64,000 bases of DNA from Sambucus nigra (Eukaryota; Streptophyta; Magnoliopsida; Dipsacales; Adoxaceae), in assembly GCA_949130495.1 (NCBI GenBank), contig OX422211.1, positions 634,541,217 through 634,605,216 of the forward strand. Reading direction: 5' to 3'. Position 1 is the first letter of the stretch; each line of letters starts with the position of its first letter. The position numbers and the translations under genes were made by a program. This document shows, piece after piece, positions 10,512 through 23,158 of this stretch. Below the pieces are notes generated by a model. That model had not been told where the DNA came from and ran no database searches. It saw only the letters and a list, made by a program, of their open reading frames with translations.

Positions 10512-11011
10512 ATTTCAACACTAAAAAAATAGATTTCAGCATTAAAAACACATATTTCAGCACTAAAATAACAGATTTCAGCACTAATATTGATAAGTCC
10601 CGTAAATTAATAAATGAACCACCTTATTTTTTTTTCTTTAATGTTAAGTCCAATAGTTCATTTGCATAAGAATAAGATTATAAAAATTATTTTGTTTTAA
10701 AACATTTTTTACATATCATAGAAAATAAAATAATTTTATTTATATATATAAATCTATATTTAGATATATTATTTCGGGTCGAGCTTAATTCGGGTTTGAA
10801 AGTGCTTCGCTCGCGTTCAGCTCAAATTGAATTAGGGCTTAATATCTCGGCTCAAGCTCAATAAAATCTTGGCCCAAATTTAGCGGGTCGAGCAAGCGGG
10901 CTTTGGGCTACTCGGCTCAATTGACAGGCCTATATATGATGAATAAATGAAAAAATCCAAATACGAAATAGATAAAATTGGAAGAACTTATCAATCGAGA
11001 TTTGTATTTGA

Positions 11012-11158
11012 CACAAAATCCTAAAGGTGAAATTGCTCGCTGATATTGATGCTGTCGGCCATTTGAACAAATACCTCTCAGGATTCAATGATCAGATTCT
11101 GTCACCAGCAATAATGCAGAAACTTGAACTCTCAGGATACTCCAGTACCAAAAAATAA
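11012..11158 (+). pseudogene. Orphan C-terminal exon-like fragment, family unknown
   Basis: A 48-codon frame ending in TAA has normal amino-acid composition (contains DIDAVGHLNKYLSGFNDQIL), unlike the surrounding AT-rich sequence. It opens after a TGA and could begin at an AG near 11026, so it resembles a last exon. No partner exons are visible nearby. I do not recognise the family; it is probably a gene fragment. Confidence 0.35.
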
Positions 11159-11454
11159 TTAAAGAAAATATTATAATAGAGAGATAATTGATTTTTGTTT
11201 TTCTGTAATGGGAGATTAAGATAGAGACTTTTTTTTAGGATGTCAGTTTGCAAAAAAGATGACTTTATTTTATAGGAATAATCAAAAACGTTTTTTGCCC
11301 ACTAATCCACTTATTTCTCCACTAATGGATAGTTGAGTCAGAATTAAAGACTAAGTCAAAAACTAAAAACGGGTTAATTAAAAAATTAAAACGAATTTGA
11401 AAATATTAAAATTTTAAGGCACATTAGAAATTCCCAAGAGCCCAAGGCAGAATC

Positions 11455-11560
11455 TATGACCCTTAATAATTAGTGTGCCTCCTAGGGATTGAATCCATGA
11501 CCTCAAGCGCACACACCTCTAAACTTACCACTAGGCTACTTGCTCTAGCTTATTTAGTTC
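11455..11560 (-). repeat. tRNA-derived SINE-like head
   Basis: On the minus strand an A-box-like GTAGCCTAGTGGTAAGT (11524-11540) is followed about 30 bases later by a B-box-like GGATTCAATCCC (11485-11496). This is the layout of RNA polymerase III promoters in plant SINEs. It does not fold as a complete tRNA gene, and the 3' end of the repeat is unclear. Confidence 0.5.
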
Positions 11561-11821
11561 ATTCAAAATTAATATATGTAGTACATTAAACCCAACAATG
11601 ATACGAAAGTGCGCGAGTTGCACAAAAAGATTGGGTAAATATATTTGTGAAATCAGTGTTGGGCATTAGCTAGTGTGAATACATAAACTTGTGAATTGTG
11701 TGAAACTTGACTTTCAAACTCGTATTTTTAATAAACCATCTATAATCCCCCAAAGAGATTATGGGTAAGTTGCAACTTGCTAAGCTGCTTCCATGAATTA
11801 AAGTTATTTGGGTAAAATTTA

Positions 11822-12619
11822 TGAGAAAGCGGTGTGTGATATCGATTTAAATTAATTCGCAAATTTCTAATTTGGCACACTTATTCAATTAGAGTCTATT
11901 TTTTAAACCAAATTAATTTAGCCCTTAAACATGCAACTACGTGTCAAATTAAATAAGATATAGCATGCGACACAAAATTCAGAAAAAATTCCCGAAGGGA
12001 AAAACCTTTTTATTTCTAGAACTTTGACAATTTTACAAGACCATTGACTTACATACATTTTGATATCGCCCACAAGAGTAACGCACGGTGCCTTCGTCAA
12101 TAGCACGAAGTCGTCGGTTGTAGAGCTTTCCCCACAAAGGTTGAACAAAACCAAAGATGTTCTTGGGTTCCAAAAGATTCACAAAAATGATTGGGAATTT
12201 GATGTGTGAATCAAGAAGATATTTTGGGACATCAAAACTTAAAGTCTTGTTGTGTTTGAACACTTCAAAACATTCTCCTAAAGACATAAAATAAATAGCT
12301 CCAAAACAACCCTTATAAAGAAAGTTTGAGTTGGCAAAAACAAATTTGGCAGATCTGGGTCTATATGCGGAGGCGGTCTGGATCGCCCCTGGGAGGCCGG
12401 TCCAGATCGGTGCCTAAATCCGTCCAAAAAGTTTGCCTTTAAGCGGTCCGAATCTCCAGGGATACCCGATTAGGATTGCTGCTCAATTTCGTCCAGACGC
12501 TTGAAGGCATCCTCGGATATCCATCTTTAAATCGAATATGGTCATGAACATTCTTCGACGGTGTATCGGTATACGATATACTAAATTGTTACGAATATTT
12601 ATAAAATTATGTCCTTACA
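11822..12619 (-). repeat. 3' LTR of the gag-only element
   Basis: 798 bp. It differs from the right LTR by substitutions and two indels: it lacks about 75 bp present near 16485-16560 and has about 22 bp extra near 12450. The divergence is clearly greater than in the copia LTRs, so this insertion is older. Confidence 0.88.
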
Positions 12620-14327
12620 AATCTGCCCATATGTCTATGCCGGTACATACATAAAAAATCTGAATTATCAAATGCCAAATGACATATACAAATATAATAC
12701 CCTCCTATGAACCCAAAATTGAAAAGGTACTAATTTTCCAGTTCTCAAACTTTTCTTCAAAAATTCTTCAACTTCAAGTCTCCTCAAATCTCTAATCTTT
12801 TCTCATCAGGGTGTGCAACATAGAATCTTCAATCTTCATACCTACACACATGAAACAAAGCAAATACCTTCGTGACGTATCGAGTTTGAAATAATATAAG
12901 AATAAATCATTAAGGCATCAAATCTCCCCATACTAAAAACTCCCCATAATGCGATAACTCTTTCTCCCCCTTTTTATTATGTCCCTAAATAGACAGATAA
13001 GAAGAAACAAACTAAACATGGAGTGTCATGATAGAAGGCATAGCAAATATCGATCAAACTATGCATACAAAGAAACTACTCAAAGACATCCACAAACTAT
13101 GTTTGATTTTTCAAAAAAATTTCTTACAAATAAACACACCATGAATTTACACTAAGATAACCACATCCTGGAAACGGAATGAATGGGTGTGATCAAATTC
13201 GATAGGTAAAGCCACTCAATCAAGCATATGTGCACGAAGCATACGTGTACCCCTAATGAATGAACATAAAAAATAGTCTTTAGGTGTAAAGATGTTGAAT
13301 TTAAATGGCATCGTCTTAATCATATCAACAAATCAAATTCTAAATGATTTCCATACCAATAACGTCCAAAACTATTTAGTGCCGTTTCGAGATTTTTTCA
13401 AAGGACGTGCAAACCCATCGATACATAACCAACCAAATTCCCTCATAAATAATAATCTTTTCATTTTTCTAATGAAGCTCTAAAAGTCTCAACTTAGAGA
13501 AAACCCTATTGGCCCAAATTTTGGCATATATCATTTTTTTATTGCCTTAATTTTTTGTGCGGGATCTTTTCTCTTTTTAAACGGTGGCTTTCACGACATG
13601 ATTATTATTCACTCGTAGCCCTTTCCCGTGTTCACTCAACATTTTTTTCACATTAAACAAATTCCTCACGGACAATGGATCTTACATGCACTACTTTTAT
13701 TACTCTCGTATTATTGCACTTGGTTTGTTTTAAGGACATAATTGAGATGAAAACGCCCAACCAATATGTGATAAATAAGCGCAATAATCAAATAAATCCA
13801 TGCACGTGTACAATAAAAGACATAATGAGTCAAAATTGTAGGAAATAATAACGAATTATATCTCAATGACTCCAAATATTATAAAGCACATGGATGACAT
13901 GATATATTGTCTCAAAACACTATCAAAAAGTCACATGGATATGGAATGATGTTGTGACATAGTCATCTTAAGTGTCGATCCATAAAAGGTATAAACAATA
14001 TACAAAACTCTTTTTTAGATTTTTTAAAAATTTTATAAACAATAAAATCTTTTTGCCTTTTTCAAATTTTTCTAAAAAAATAGAAAATCTTTTTGAATTT
14101 TTCAAAAAAATGAAAAACATACAAACATGGTACACACTAGCAATAGGCATATAATATCATTATGCAAACCATCCTATGCTAGTAAATAAGTCCAAAACTT
14201 AATCATTAGGTGCTGAGGAGTATTCCAAAGGTGGTGACAACTTATGAAAAACTTTCATTAAATTTTGTGAAGTTTTGACCAAAAACTTAACTTGCTCACT
14301 AAGATGTGAAAACTCTCTCAAGTAGTC
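12620..14327 (-). other. Non-coding 3' part of the gag-only element
   Basis: No pol domain is visible on either strand. Up to about 13960 it is recognisably similar to 62026-63351, in the second family member. Sharing of a non-coding stretch by two diverged copies suggests it belongs to the family and is not a random insertion. Confidence 0.6.
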
Positions 14328-16089
14328 TCAAGGATCATGTAAAGTGTCATGTGTGGGTGCATGTGTGAAAGAAACACGTGTAGTAGCAAAATGTGACACA
14401 TAACCCAACTTATAATAAAATTCCCTAAGGTGTCCTCTCTTTTTGAAATAGAAGCAAACATAAATAGGCCTAGGAACACCTCTCTCAAAAACTCTAGGAC
14501 GTTCTCTCCTAATAGGAATGGGACGCCTAGGTGGGTTAGGATGAAACTCACGTGAATCTAACACTAAAGTGGGAACCGACTCGTGTGCAACTTGGGAAGT
14601 AGAAGCATTGTCATGACTAATTCCTAAACTCTCACCACTACCCAAAATGGGATTGAGAACCATCTTTCCAGCCTTTTTGGATGCGTTATCTAAAGCGTCT
14701 TTGACCTCCCGGGCACGTTCGAGATCTCTCTCGAGTTTGGATACACGTGTTATCAGACTAGACACCGTGTTGGTCAAATCACATTTCTCCCTACCTAAAG
14801 CAATCAACTGATCACTTAAACTCACTTTCACCTTTTCAAGTTGACTTGCTTTGGCCTCAAACTCACCCAAAACCTCAATCTCTCTCTCTCTCCAAATCTC
14901 TCACCCTAAGACTTAACTCTTTATTCAATTTTTTAGTCTTTAAAGTCTCGGCATACAAATCTCGAAAAGCAATTTGGAGCTCACTTTCACACTCACCTTC
15001 ATCCTCACTCGAAACACACAAATCATCCTCCTCGGGGGTCTCACGCGTACTAGTGCCCTCACCGTCATGAACACTAGCTAAAAATTCGACACACATACCG
15101 TGTTCTTTTTCATCACTTGAATCATAAACATCGATATCACTATCATTAAGTGTGGCGGGCATAACTACTGTCACTCCCTCTCTCTTAAGTCTAGTAGCAC
15201 ACTCAAACGCCTTATGCTCTTTACCCCCACACTCAAAAGACGTCCAATTTTCAAAATTTTCTTCACTCTCTTTTTCTTTTTCTCTCTCTTTACCTTTTTC
15301 ACCACTTTCTTTAGCCTTTTCTTTCCTATTGTTTTTGTTCATGTTGAGAAACTTTTTAAAAATTTTCGCAAACAAGGCCATATCATTAAAATCAAAATCA
15401 CCCTCAGAATCGGACTCACAAACTTTTTCTTTCTTTTTCATTTCTCTCTTCTCAGAGTGTGTCCTAAGTGCAATCAATCTCATAGGTTTGAAAATCTCCT
15501 AGAAGTTCTTCCAGTTTCATATTTTTTAAAGTTCTTAATGTATTTATAATCGTGACCTTAAGAATATAACATTTTGGGAGAGATCTCAAAATCTTTTTAA
15601 GACACGCATATTATCAATCACGTCACCCAAATTAAAACTAGTATTAACAATGTCCGACAAACAAGCATAAAAATCATCAAAGCATTCAGACTCAGACATG
15701 GTGATAGTCTCAAATTGGGTAGCCAAATTTTGTAATTTTGATCCTTTAACAGCGTTCGTACCCTCATGTGTCAATTGAAGGACATCCCACGACTCTTTAG
15801 ACGTGGTGCACATCATAATTCGGCGGTACTCGTCTGGAGTGACGATTCCAGAAATAACACTAAGTCCACGGGAATTAAAATTAGACATTTTAAAATCACC
15901 CTCAGTCCAGTCCGACACGGGTTTTAACGAGGTGATATTATTAGCAGTGACCGTGGGAGGATTCCACCCATTTTCACAAAGCAACAAAACACGCTCGTCA
16001 ATGGCTTTTAAACTAGATTTCATGCAAGCTTTCCAATAGGCATAATTTTTCCCATAAAAAATAGGCATTTTATTAAATGAGCGTTCCAT
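14328..16089 (-). pseudogene. Broken copia-type gag
   Basis: The start ATG at 16089 begins a copia-type gag domain (YGKNYAYWKACMKSSLKA; ESWDVLQLTHEGT), ending in this frame at 15586. The gene continues in other frames: 15483-14875 (Lys/Glu-rich, with a knuckle-like ECGGKEHKAFEC whose first Cys is missing) and 14870-14328 (coiled-coil-like, then a second degenerate knuckle near 14420). At least three frameshifts or stops separate the pieces. Gag of this copy cannot be made in full. The order and composition match the long gag of plant copia families with UBN2/DUF4219-type N-termini. Confidence 0.75.
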
Positions 16090-16188
16090 TGAGAAAATTG
16101 TGATTTTTCACAAAACTGATTTTTTTTAAAAAATCAATATCATACGATTTTGTGAAATATAGGAATACGCAATAAATTAGTGTAAAAT

Positions 16189-16200
16189 GCTCTGATACCA
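16189..16200 (-). other. Initiator-Met tRNA primer-binding site
   Basis: The minus strand reads TGGTATCAGAGC, the standard plant initiator-Met primer site, three bases inside the right LTR boundary. It fixes the orientation of the gag-only element. Confidence 0.9.
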
Positions 16201-16203
16201 ATT

Positions 16204-17053
16204 TGAGAAAGCGGTGTGTGATACCGATTTAAATTAATTCGTAAATTTCTAATTTGGCACACTTGTTTAATTATAGTCTATTTTTTAAACCAAATTAATT
16301 TTGCCCTTAAAAATGCAACTACGTGTCAAACCAAATAAGATATAGCATGCGACACAAAATTCAGGAAAAATCCCCGAAGGGCAAAACCTTTTTATTTCTA
16401 GAACTTTGACAAGTTTACAAGACCATTGACTTACATACACCTTGATATCGCCCACAAGAGTAACGCACGGTGCCTTCGTCAAATCTTCAAAGTTCAGCTA
16501 GAAATCAATAATGGTTCACACGCAGCTATACCACAAGGACTCGCAGTCTAGACACGCAGTCTTAAAGCAGTCGTCGGTTGTAGAGCTTCCCCACTAAGGT
16601 TGAACAAAACCAAAGATGTTCTTGGGTTCCAAAAGATTCACAAAAATGATTGAGAATTTTATGTGTGAATTAAAAAGATATTTTGGGACATCAAAACTTG
16701 AAGTCTTGTTGTGTTTGAACACTTCAAAACGTTTTCTCAAAGACTTAAAATAAACAGCTTCGAAATAACCCTTATAAAGAGAGTTTGAGTCGGTAAAAAC
16801 AAATCTGGCAGATCTGGGTCTATCTGCGAAGGCGGTTCGGATCGCACCTGGGAGGCCGGTCCGAATCGATGCCTAAATCTGTCCAGAAAGTTTGCCTTTA
16901 GGCGGTCCGGATCGCTGCTCAATTTCGTCCAGAAGCTTGAAGGCATCCTCGGATCTATATTTAAATCGAATATGGTCATGAACATTCTTCGACGGTGTAT
17001 CGGTATATGACATACTAAATTGTTACGGACATTTATAAAATTATGTTCTTACA
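16204..17053 (-). repeat. 5' LTR of the gag-only element
   Basis: 850 bp, TGAGAAAGCGG to TTACA, paired with 11822-12619. Confidence 0.88.
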
Positions 17054-19208
17054 ATTTAGGTAGAATATTTGGGGATTAATAAATTTTCAAAACTATGTTT
17101 TTCCAAATATCATAAACTAAACCCCAAGTTTTGAGAAGGAAAAAAATCGATCTAACAAATTTACCTTCTTTAAAATTTGTCCTTTCAAATGTTAAAACGA
17201 TTTAATGGCATATATATTTCTTATTTTATCAAATAGTTGTTTGAAAAATAAAAAATACAAAGTAATTACAATTTCACTATAAATAGTGAGATAGCATTAA
17301 ATAGGTACCAGCTCCAACAACTTATCCGTCGTCCGAACAAGGAACTATTCGTATACAAATTAATATGCAGTTGTATTTATTGATAGGTGTGTCGGTATTA
17401 TGGTTGAGAAAGTAAACAACTACCTTGATTTCAAAGCGCAACCATTGTTCAAATAATATCAATGGGGCGGGCGTCTAACTATGGCATTAATAATTTGAAA
17501 TAAGAAACCTTTGGGTGAAAGTAATATCCTTATACGTTATGGTCCCCCCCCCCCCCCCCGACCTACGACCTTGACGCTACTACTAGTGTGATGTAAGTGG
17601 TTATCCACCTTATGTTTACTCTTGGAAACTTGAAACACATAGTACGAATCCTCAAACTTGTATCTCGGATTGAACCACTAACAACTAGAATATTAAGAAT
17701 TGCCCAAGAAGTTAAGTTTACAAAAATATCCTTAAATTTTTTAATAAACCCTAAGTAAACCACATTCACACCTTATAATATGAAATTAATCATGACCCTT
17801 ATCTTACTAATTCATATATCAAGAAAACACCAAGTCATAAGACTTTAATTTTAAGAAAATTGCACCTAAACCAATCATTTTTACCGGAACACAAAATTTA
17901 GGACCAACTTGTACCCCATTGACATATTATTAAGGACGAATCTTCACTTTACGTAATTGAAAAAATCTCTCCAGCAATCCAAGGCCGAATGTCTTATAAT
18001 CAGCTTACTGAGTTGTTAACCCATGGACACACCATGCCGTGCCCACAGTAATCCATGGTCGGCCTGTAATTTTCACCACCCAAGGGCATCGATCAAAGCC
18101 CATTCCCCACCTTATAAAGGCCCTCGAACCCCAATTCAGTTCCTCACTTCAAAATCTCTCAATATTAAAATTTTGGTACATTTCATTTAAGAGTCATTTG
18201 CATTTTGGGTTACGTTTGTTCTCATTTATTCTTGGTCGAGTGTTATTTCTAATAGAACTAGAGTTTATCCCCGCGCAATGTGCGAGCGCTTCCTAAGAGG
18301 CTTGTTGTACACTATATGATAAGATAAGTGATTTTTTTTCTCTTCATTAGGAAATAAGCACTATGATAGTGACAATCGTAGTGGGAAAAATGGCATACAT
18401 ATGGCACGACGCGTGCGTTCGGGTTTGTGAGTATACCACATGTTAGCATCTTTAGAGGTACAAAAAAAATTTAGTGGGAGAAACATGACTTTTAACGAAA
18501 GGGAAATTAATTGTAGCAAGTGAAAACTACATAAATTTACTATTTCAGTTGTTGCGAGAAAGAGTAAAAATAGGATTGTTGCCATGTAAACCCCCATAAA
18601 AAAAACTCCAAGCCGCCAAACTTTAGTATATTTTTCAAGATCGCGATAATGAACTTGTTATTGCATAAAAATCTTGAGATTCTATCAGTGTAACCTCTTG
18701 TTACAAAACAATATGTAATGGTTGGAAAAATTTCTTTTACAATTAAGTGAGCAACAATAATATAGTGTTATACTGTATACCGTGGACGAAATATTGGCAA
18801 ACCTAAAATACTTCTCAATCCCACTAATTTTTGACAACGCAAATGCTCAATCTGGATTTGTGCGTATCATTGAAACTCTAAAATTACTCAAAAACTAAAA
18901 ATATCTTACTAAACTCTCCTAATAGATATTCTCAATCTTAGTATACCATTTTGCAACTTCTTATTTTAATAATAATAGTTAACTCATTTTCTCGGTTCTT
19001 TTTGCCTCGATAATAATATTAGCCCACTATTAACAATTTAATATAACCAAAGAATAGAAAATTAGTACCTCTAAAACTAAAGGCATTTATTTTTACTTAG
19101 TCATGATTGAGTGCCGAAGCCATGACTTTTATATATAGTCTTAAATCCCATTGAACACGTGACTAATATGAATACACCATTTGGTAACCCGAATTGTACA
19201 GATCTTAT

Positions 19209-19280
<72 letters not shown>

Positions 19281-19471
19281 TGTTTATGTGTGTGTGTATA
19301 TATATATCTCATCAAATTTTTCATTAATCACCAAAAGTGAATATAATATCATTGAATCATGTATAAATTAAATTTTGATCAAAGACTAAGCAAAAAAATG
19401 TATTTCTTACCATTACATACAAAAAATTCATAAAAATTACAAAATATATTTCCTTATACACATTAGCCATC
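17054..19471. other. Unassigned AT-rich sequence
   Basis: No recognisable coding region, RNA gene or element end. It contains a 16-base C run (17544-17559). A TTATAAAG stretch near 18111 with downstream CT-rich sequence resembles a promoter but leads to no convincing frame. Confidence 0.4.
19214..19276. repeat. (GT)n microsatellite
   Basis: About 31 consecutive TG units, followed by imperfect TG and TA units to about 19308. The short frame across it is low-complexity and not a gene. Confidence 0.95.
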
Positions 19472-19869
19472 TGTAACACCTCATATCGGATTTATGGCTT
19501 ACCCGTAGTCAACTCGATCCAACCCAAGCACTAAGTGTGAAGTGTAATGAAAGAACCTATATAATGTTGCTACTCCATTTTTATTTTAATTAATGTTTCA
19601 CTTATTAGCATGTGATTCGAATTTCAAATTAAATTACGTGAGGGACCCATGGGAAGCATCCCCAAAATCCAAGCATACAAAGCTATAAAAGTAAAGTAAA
19701 ATAGAAAGTTTACCAGAACAAGCTCTCGAAGTACGGAACCGCGTACTACCTGCCGTAACAAAGAAGAGGAAATGGAACGAATTCCCAGTGGGAATATATA
19801 ATAATCCAGTATAGAATCGAACGGCATAAAGAGACTTAACACGTTGTAACTACATGTACATGTTACTTC

Positions 19870-19906
<37 letters not shown>

Positions 19907-22742
19907 CTTAATGCATGAAACAACTTTTATACAAAAAGGTTCCCGATTAATTCACCTTAATCTTAATAAAGGACTTCCTCTTTCTTAACTTAACATTTAT
20001 TTCTTTATTTGACATACACGGTTAAATACTTGAAACAACTATGCTTTGTTTAACCAAAACCCCTTTCTTTACCGAAATCACCATTTTCATGTAAAACAAT
20101 CAACGTTAATATTTTCATTGAAAAGAACCTTTTCAACGCACATAAACACCGCGTTGGAAATACTTACTTAACATTCGAAAAACCTTTCATAAACACACTC
20201 TTGTGTTAATTATGGGTTTAACCTCCTAGGTTGCTTAATGACCCATTTAACCACTATAATTTACCTTTTCTTTTACTTTATGGAGATTAATCAATTTACA
20301 CATTACTAGTCCACTTAATCTATTACCGGAACATTTATTAATTCGTTTAAGTTAGGTTGTCTTTATACATTTCACCACACAACCCATTTCTTGGTATGTT
20401 CCATATTCCATTATCTTTTTCTCAGAATTTTCCAATAATCGCATACTTTAACGGGTTCCACACCGCCGTTGACGTCACCATATGCTCTTGCCAGTGGTTT
20501 TGGGTCTTTCACCCCAGGGCTCTGAGTCCTCCTTAATTATTTTTTAGTTCCATCCGAATCTTTATTAATATATTTAACATTTTACACATGTCCATATTAT
20601 TCCACTTTTCCTTTTTATCCGACCGAAGCCAAAACCCGAGGTTTCACCCCAACTTATGTTACACCTTGAATTATTCATTTCTTGTCCTTTACACACTTAC
20701 GTTGATTTTATTCAAAAATAACTTTCATTAGGATTATTACGTAACATCAACTCCGACACATTTTATTTCATAAAATATTCAACTTTATGTAAAATTATCA
20801 TTTTACCCATTTATTTATCAACTTGCAATTTATTTTCCTTTTACAAGTGTTATTCTTCCAAAAATATTATTAAGTTGTCAATACTAACTTTTCCATGTGT
20901 TTAACTCCTTAACACTTGTTAAACCCCTTTTCACTAACTATTTTTTCAAGTTAGGCATTTCTTCACTTTTTTTCATAAAGAAATCAACTTACATTTAAAG
21001 ACTACTTTCTATAAGAAAATACAATTTTCTCTTATTAACACATGTGGTCTTACAACCTTACACTTATCACACTTTCAACATATTTTTCCACTTACTTTGA
21101 AGACTAAAATGTCTAAGTTTCTTATTTCATGTTTAGAACCAACAAAACCTTCTTTGGACTTGTTTATGTATTCATCCTTAAGATACAACAAGTCTATAAG
21201 AATGAGAAGACAAATTTTAACTTCAAAATCCGATTAAATGGGTCTAACATTGATAAGCACCCAAAAGTGTACATTTTATACCCCGAATAGACGCATTTTA
21301 ATTGCTAATTCTCGGTAAAATGGGTCTTATGTGCGTAATTGTTTAATGTGCAGGCTTGATCGTCGTTTGTAAAGTTCGACGCTTATTCCAAGGTAAATGC
21401 GCATCATATGGAGCTAATTCCCCTGTCCCGCAACTTTACCCGAGCCTGAACCAGTCCTTAAACCTATACCGAAGCCCGTGTGTTTTTAGTTTACGCCTTT
21501 TTAATTTTGTTTAGATTTTTAGTTTGAGTCGTTTTTATTTTTAGGGTTAATTTTAGATTTATTTAGAATTTTCTAGGATTTATTTCCTATTTTTATATTT
21601 CTTCATTTTGATTTTTATTAGTTTTTAGTTTTTATTCTTTATTTTATTTTATTTTATTTTAATAAGATTTGTTCTTAGGAGTTTATTTTTAGGACTTTAG
21701 TTTTCATTTTTATTAGATTTTTAGTTTTTATTTCTTTTGTTTTATTATTTTAGTTTTTAATAGCTTAGGATTTTATTTTCTTAAGTTTTTATATTTATAT
21801 TTATATTTTTTTACTTAGATTTTATTTTTTATTTTTATTAATTTTATGTTTTTAGTTTATTTTTATTTTTTTGTTCCAAATTAAACACACACACACACAA
21901 TTAACCCAACTCACTCACACCTTAATTTTCAACACCACAAACACACCTAGCTAACCTCCCTCACACACACCCTAACTTTCTACACCCTACCACGCACAAC
22001 CCGACACCCCATCATCTTCCCTACCAACACTCACTCTCTCTCTCTCAACCTCCATTAACAAACCAACATACCTCAAACCACCACCATTAAACCACCATCC
22101 AACACTAAACCCATCTCTCTCATCACTCAACACCACCATAACAACCCAACCAACTCAGTTGCCTAAAACTCATCTGGCGACCCAACTACAAACCCGAGCT
22201 CGTACCCCTTTCAAACCTTTAACCCGAGCTCGTACCCCTTTCAAACCGTTAACCCGCCTTAACCCGATCGCTACCCTAACCTGCTGGAACCCGTCCCACT
22301 CCGACGCCAACCCGAACCCATCGCCGACACCTTTTTAACTGGCGACATGAACCAGCAGCCGCGACCAATGAAAACCTGAAGCTTGACCCGACCTAACCCC
22401 ACCCCCTTGAATCCCCACCTGTTTGCGACCTACTGCAACCCGAACCCGCGACCAACAACCTGATTTCTTCCAAGACCCACATCCCATTTTTTAAACCCAT
22501 GATTTCTCCTGCACAAACAAACCAAAGACAAAGCCAATAAACTAAGTGCAAAATAAAACCCATTTACCCCACATGTCTTATTTTCCCTTTTAACCCATTT
22601 TTAAAAATTCCCCCAAACAACCACTTTCCACATGCACCTTCTTTTATCCCAAAATTTCCCTCACCCAAATCATATTTTACTTCACTCAACACACATGCAC
22701 ACATGTGTGCATTGTCCCAAAATACCTCTAGCTTCTTCCACC

Positions 22743-22749
22743 TATAAAT
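22743..22749 (+). promoter_or_regulatory. LTR TATA box of the Athila-like derivative
   Basis: TATAAAT in the context CCTATAAATGCAAGAC, conserved in the other LTR at 28797-28803. It places the hairpin array just downstream of the likely RNA start. Confidence 0.6.
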
Positions 22750-22817
22750 GCAAGACTTGGTGCCATTGAAGAGGGATTTCAAATTTAGTTTTTAAAACTC
22801 TTGTGTGATAAATTTAT

Positions 22818-23158
22818 CTACATTCCTCTATATAAAGTATTTTTATTTTTAGCAAATATCTCAATATAGAGGTGTGTAGAAGTTTTTTATATTTATGGTG
22901 AATTCCACCACACCTCTCTATAATGAATTTTTGCATTTTTAGCAATTATTTCAAAATAGATTGATGTAGTTGAATTTATCCCTTATGGGAGGTAAATTCT
23001 TATCCATTCCTTTATGTTGAGATTTTGCATTTTGAGCAATTACCTCAATATAAAGTAATGATCTATAATTTATTTCTTTGGATGAGTTCTAATGTACAAT
23101 TTTATAATGTTAGGATTTGCATTTTTAGCAAATCTCTTTTATTATTTAATTGTCCATT
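22818..23158 (+). repeat. Four hairpins with shared TTGC-ATTTTTA-GCAA core, left LTR
   Basis: Hairpin 1: arms 22818-22833 / 22864-22879, 14 of 16 paired. Hairpin 2: about 22911-22965, weaker. Hairpin 3: arms 23005-23021 / 23044-23060, 15 of 17 Watson-Crick plus one G-U. Hairpin 4: arms 23091-23108 / 23141-23158, 15 of 18, with an inner perfect stem GATTTGC/GCAAATC (23114-23120 / 23128-23134). The arms differ between hairpins while the central core is nearly constant (degraded in hairpin 1 of this LTR). The array lies downstream of the TATA box and so in the expected leader RNA. Confidence 0.85.

Larger units (their letters stand above)
3536..10931. mobile_element. Small inverted-repeat element, split by the copia insertion
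   Basis: The left end reads AGGCTTGTCAATCGGGCT and the right end, reversed, AGGCCTGTCAATTGAGCC, so the ends are imperfect inverted repeats. Both sides are rich in GAGCCGAGC / CTCGGCTCAAGCTC sequence. ATATATG sits just outside each end (3529-3535 and 10932-10938) and may be a target duplication, although the flank is AT-rich. Without the copia the element is about 0.8 kb (388 + 420 bp) and non-coding, so it is a MITE-like element. The superfamily is uncertain. Confidence 0.5.
11822..17053 (-). mobile_element. Non-autonomous gag-only LTR retrotransposon
   Basis: LTRs are 11822-12619 and 16204-17053 (TGAGAAAGCGG ... CTTACA), with target duplication ATTTA on both sides (11817-11821 and 17054-17058). 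The primer site next to the right LTR makes the orientation minus. The internal 3.6 kb has copia-type gag remnants and no protease, integrase or RT that I can find. This matches the published concept of TR-GAG elements (terminal repeats plus gag, mobilised by others). A related copy begins at 60943. Confidence 0.88.

Noticed and set aside
11455..11560. Functional tRNA gene on the minus strand
   Set aside because: The promoter boxes fit, but I cannot build the acceptor and anticodon stems; a SINE head is the better call.
12360..12540. GC-richer palindromic stretch (GCCGGTCC/GGTCCGGATC) in the gag-only LTR as a separate insert
   Set aside because: Present in both LTRs (also 16800-16950) with indels, so it is part of the LTR.
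15152..15549. Plus-strand Ser/Phe-rich frames
   Set aside because: Antisense shadow of the Lys/Glu-rich gag segment on the minus strand.
18361..18597. 78-codon minus-strand frame after a promoter-like stretch
   Set aside because: No domain, no splice context, and composition typical of AT-rich intergenic DNA.
19159..19371. Reading frame through the GT microsatellite
   Set aside because: Composition is alternating Val/Cys from the dinucleotide run; no gene signal.
22818..23158. CRISPR-like array of repeated cores
   Set aside because: Plant LTR context; repeats are hairpin cores with related flanks, not identical repeats with unique spacers.
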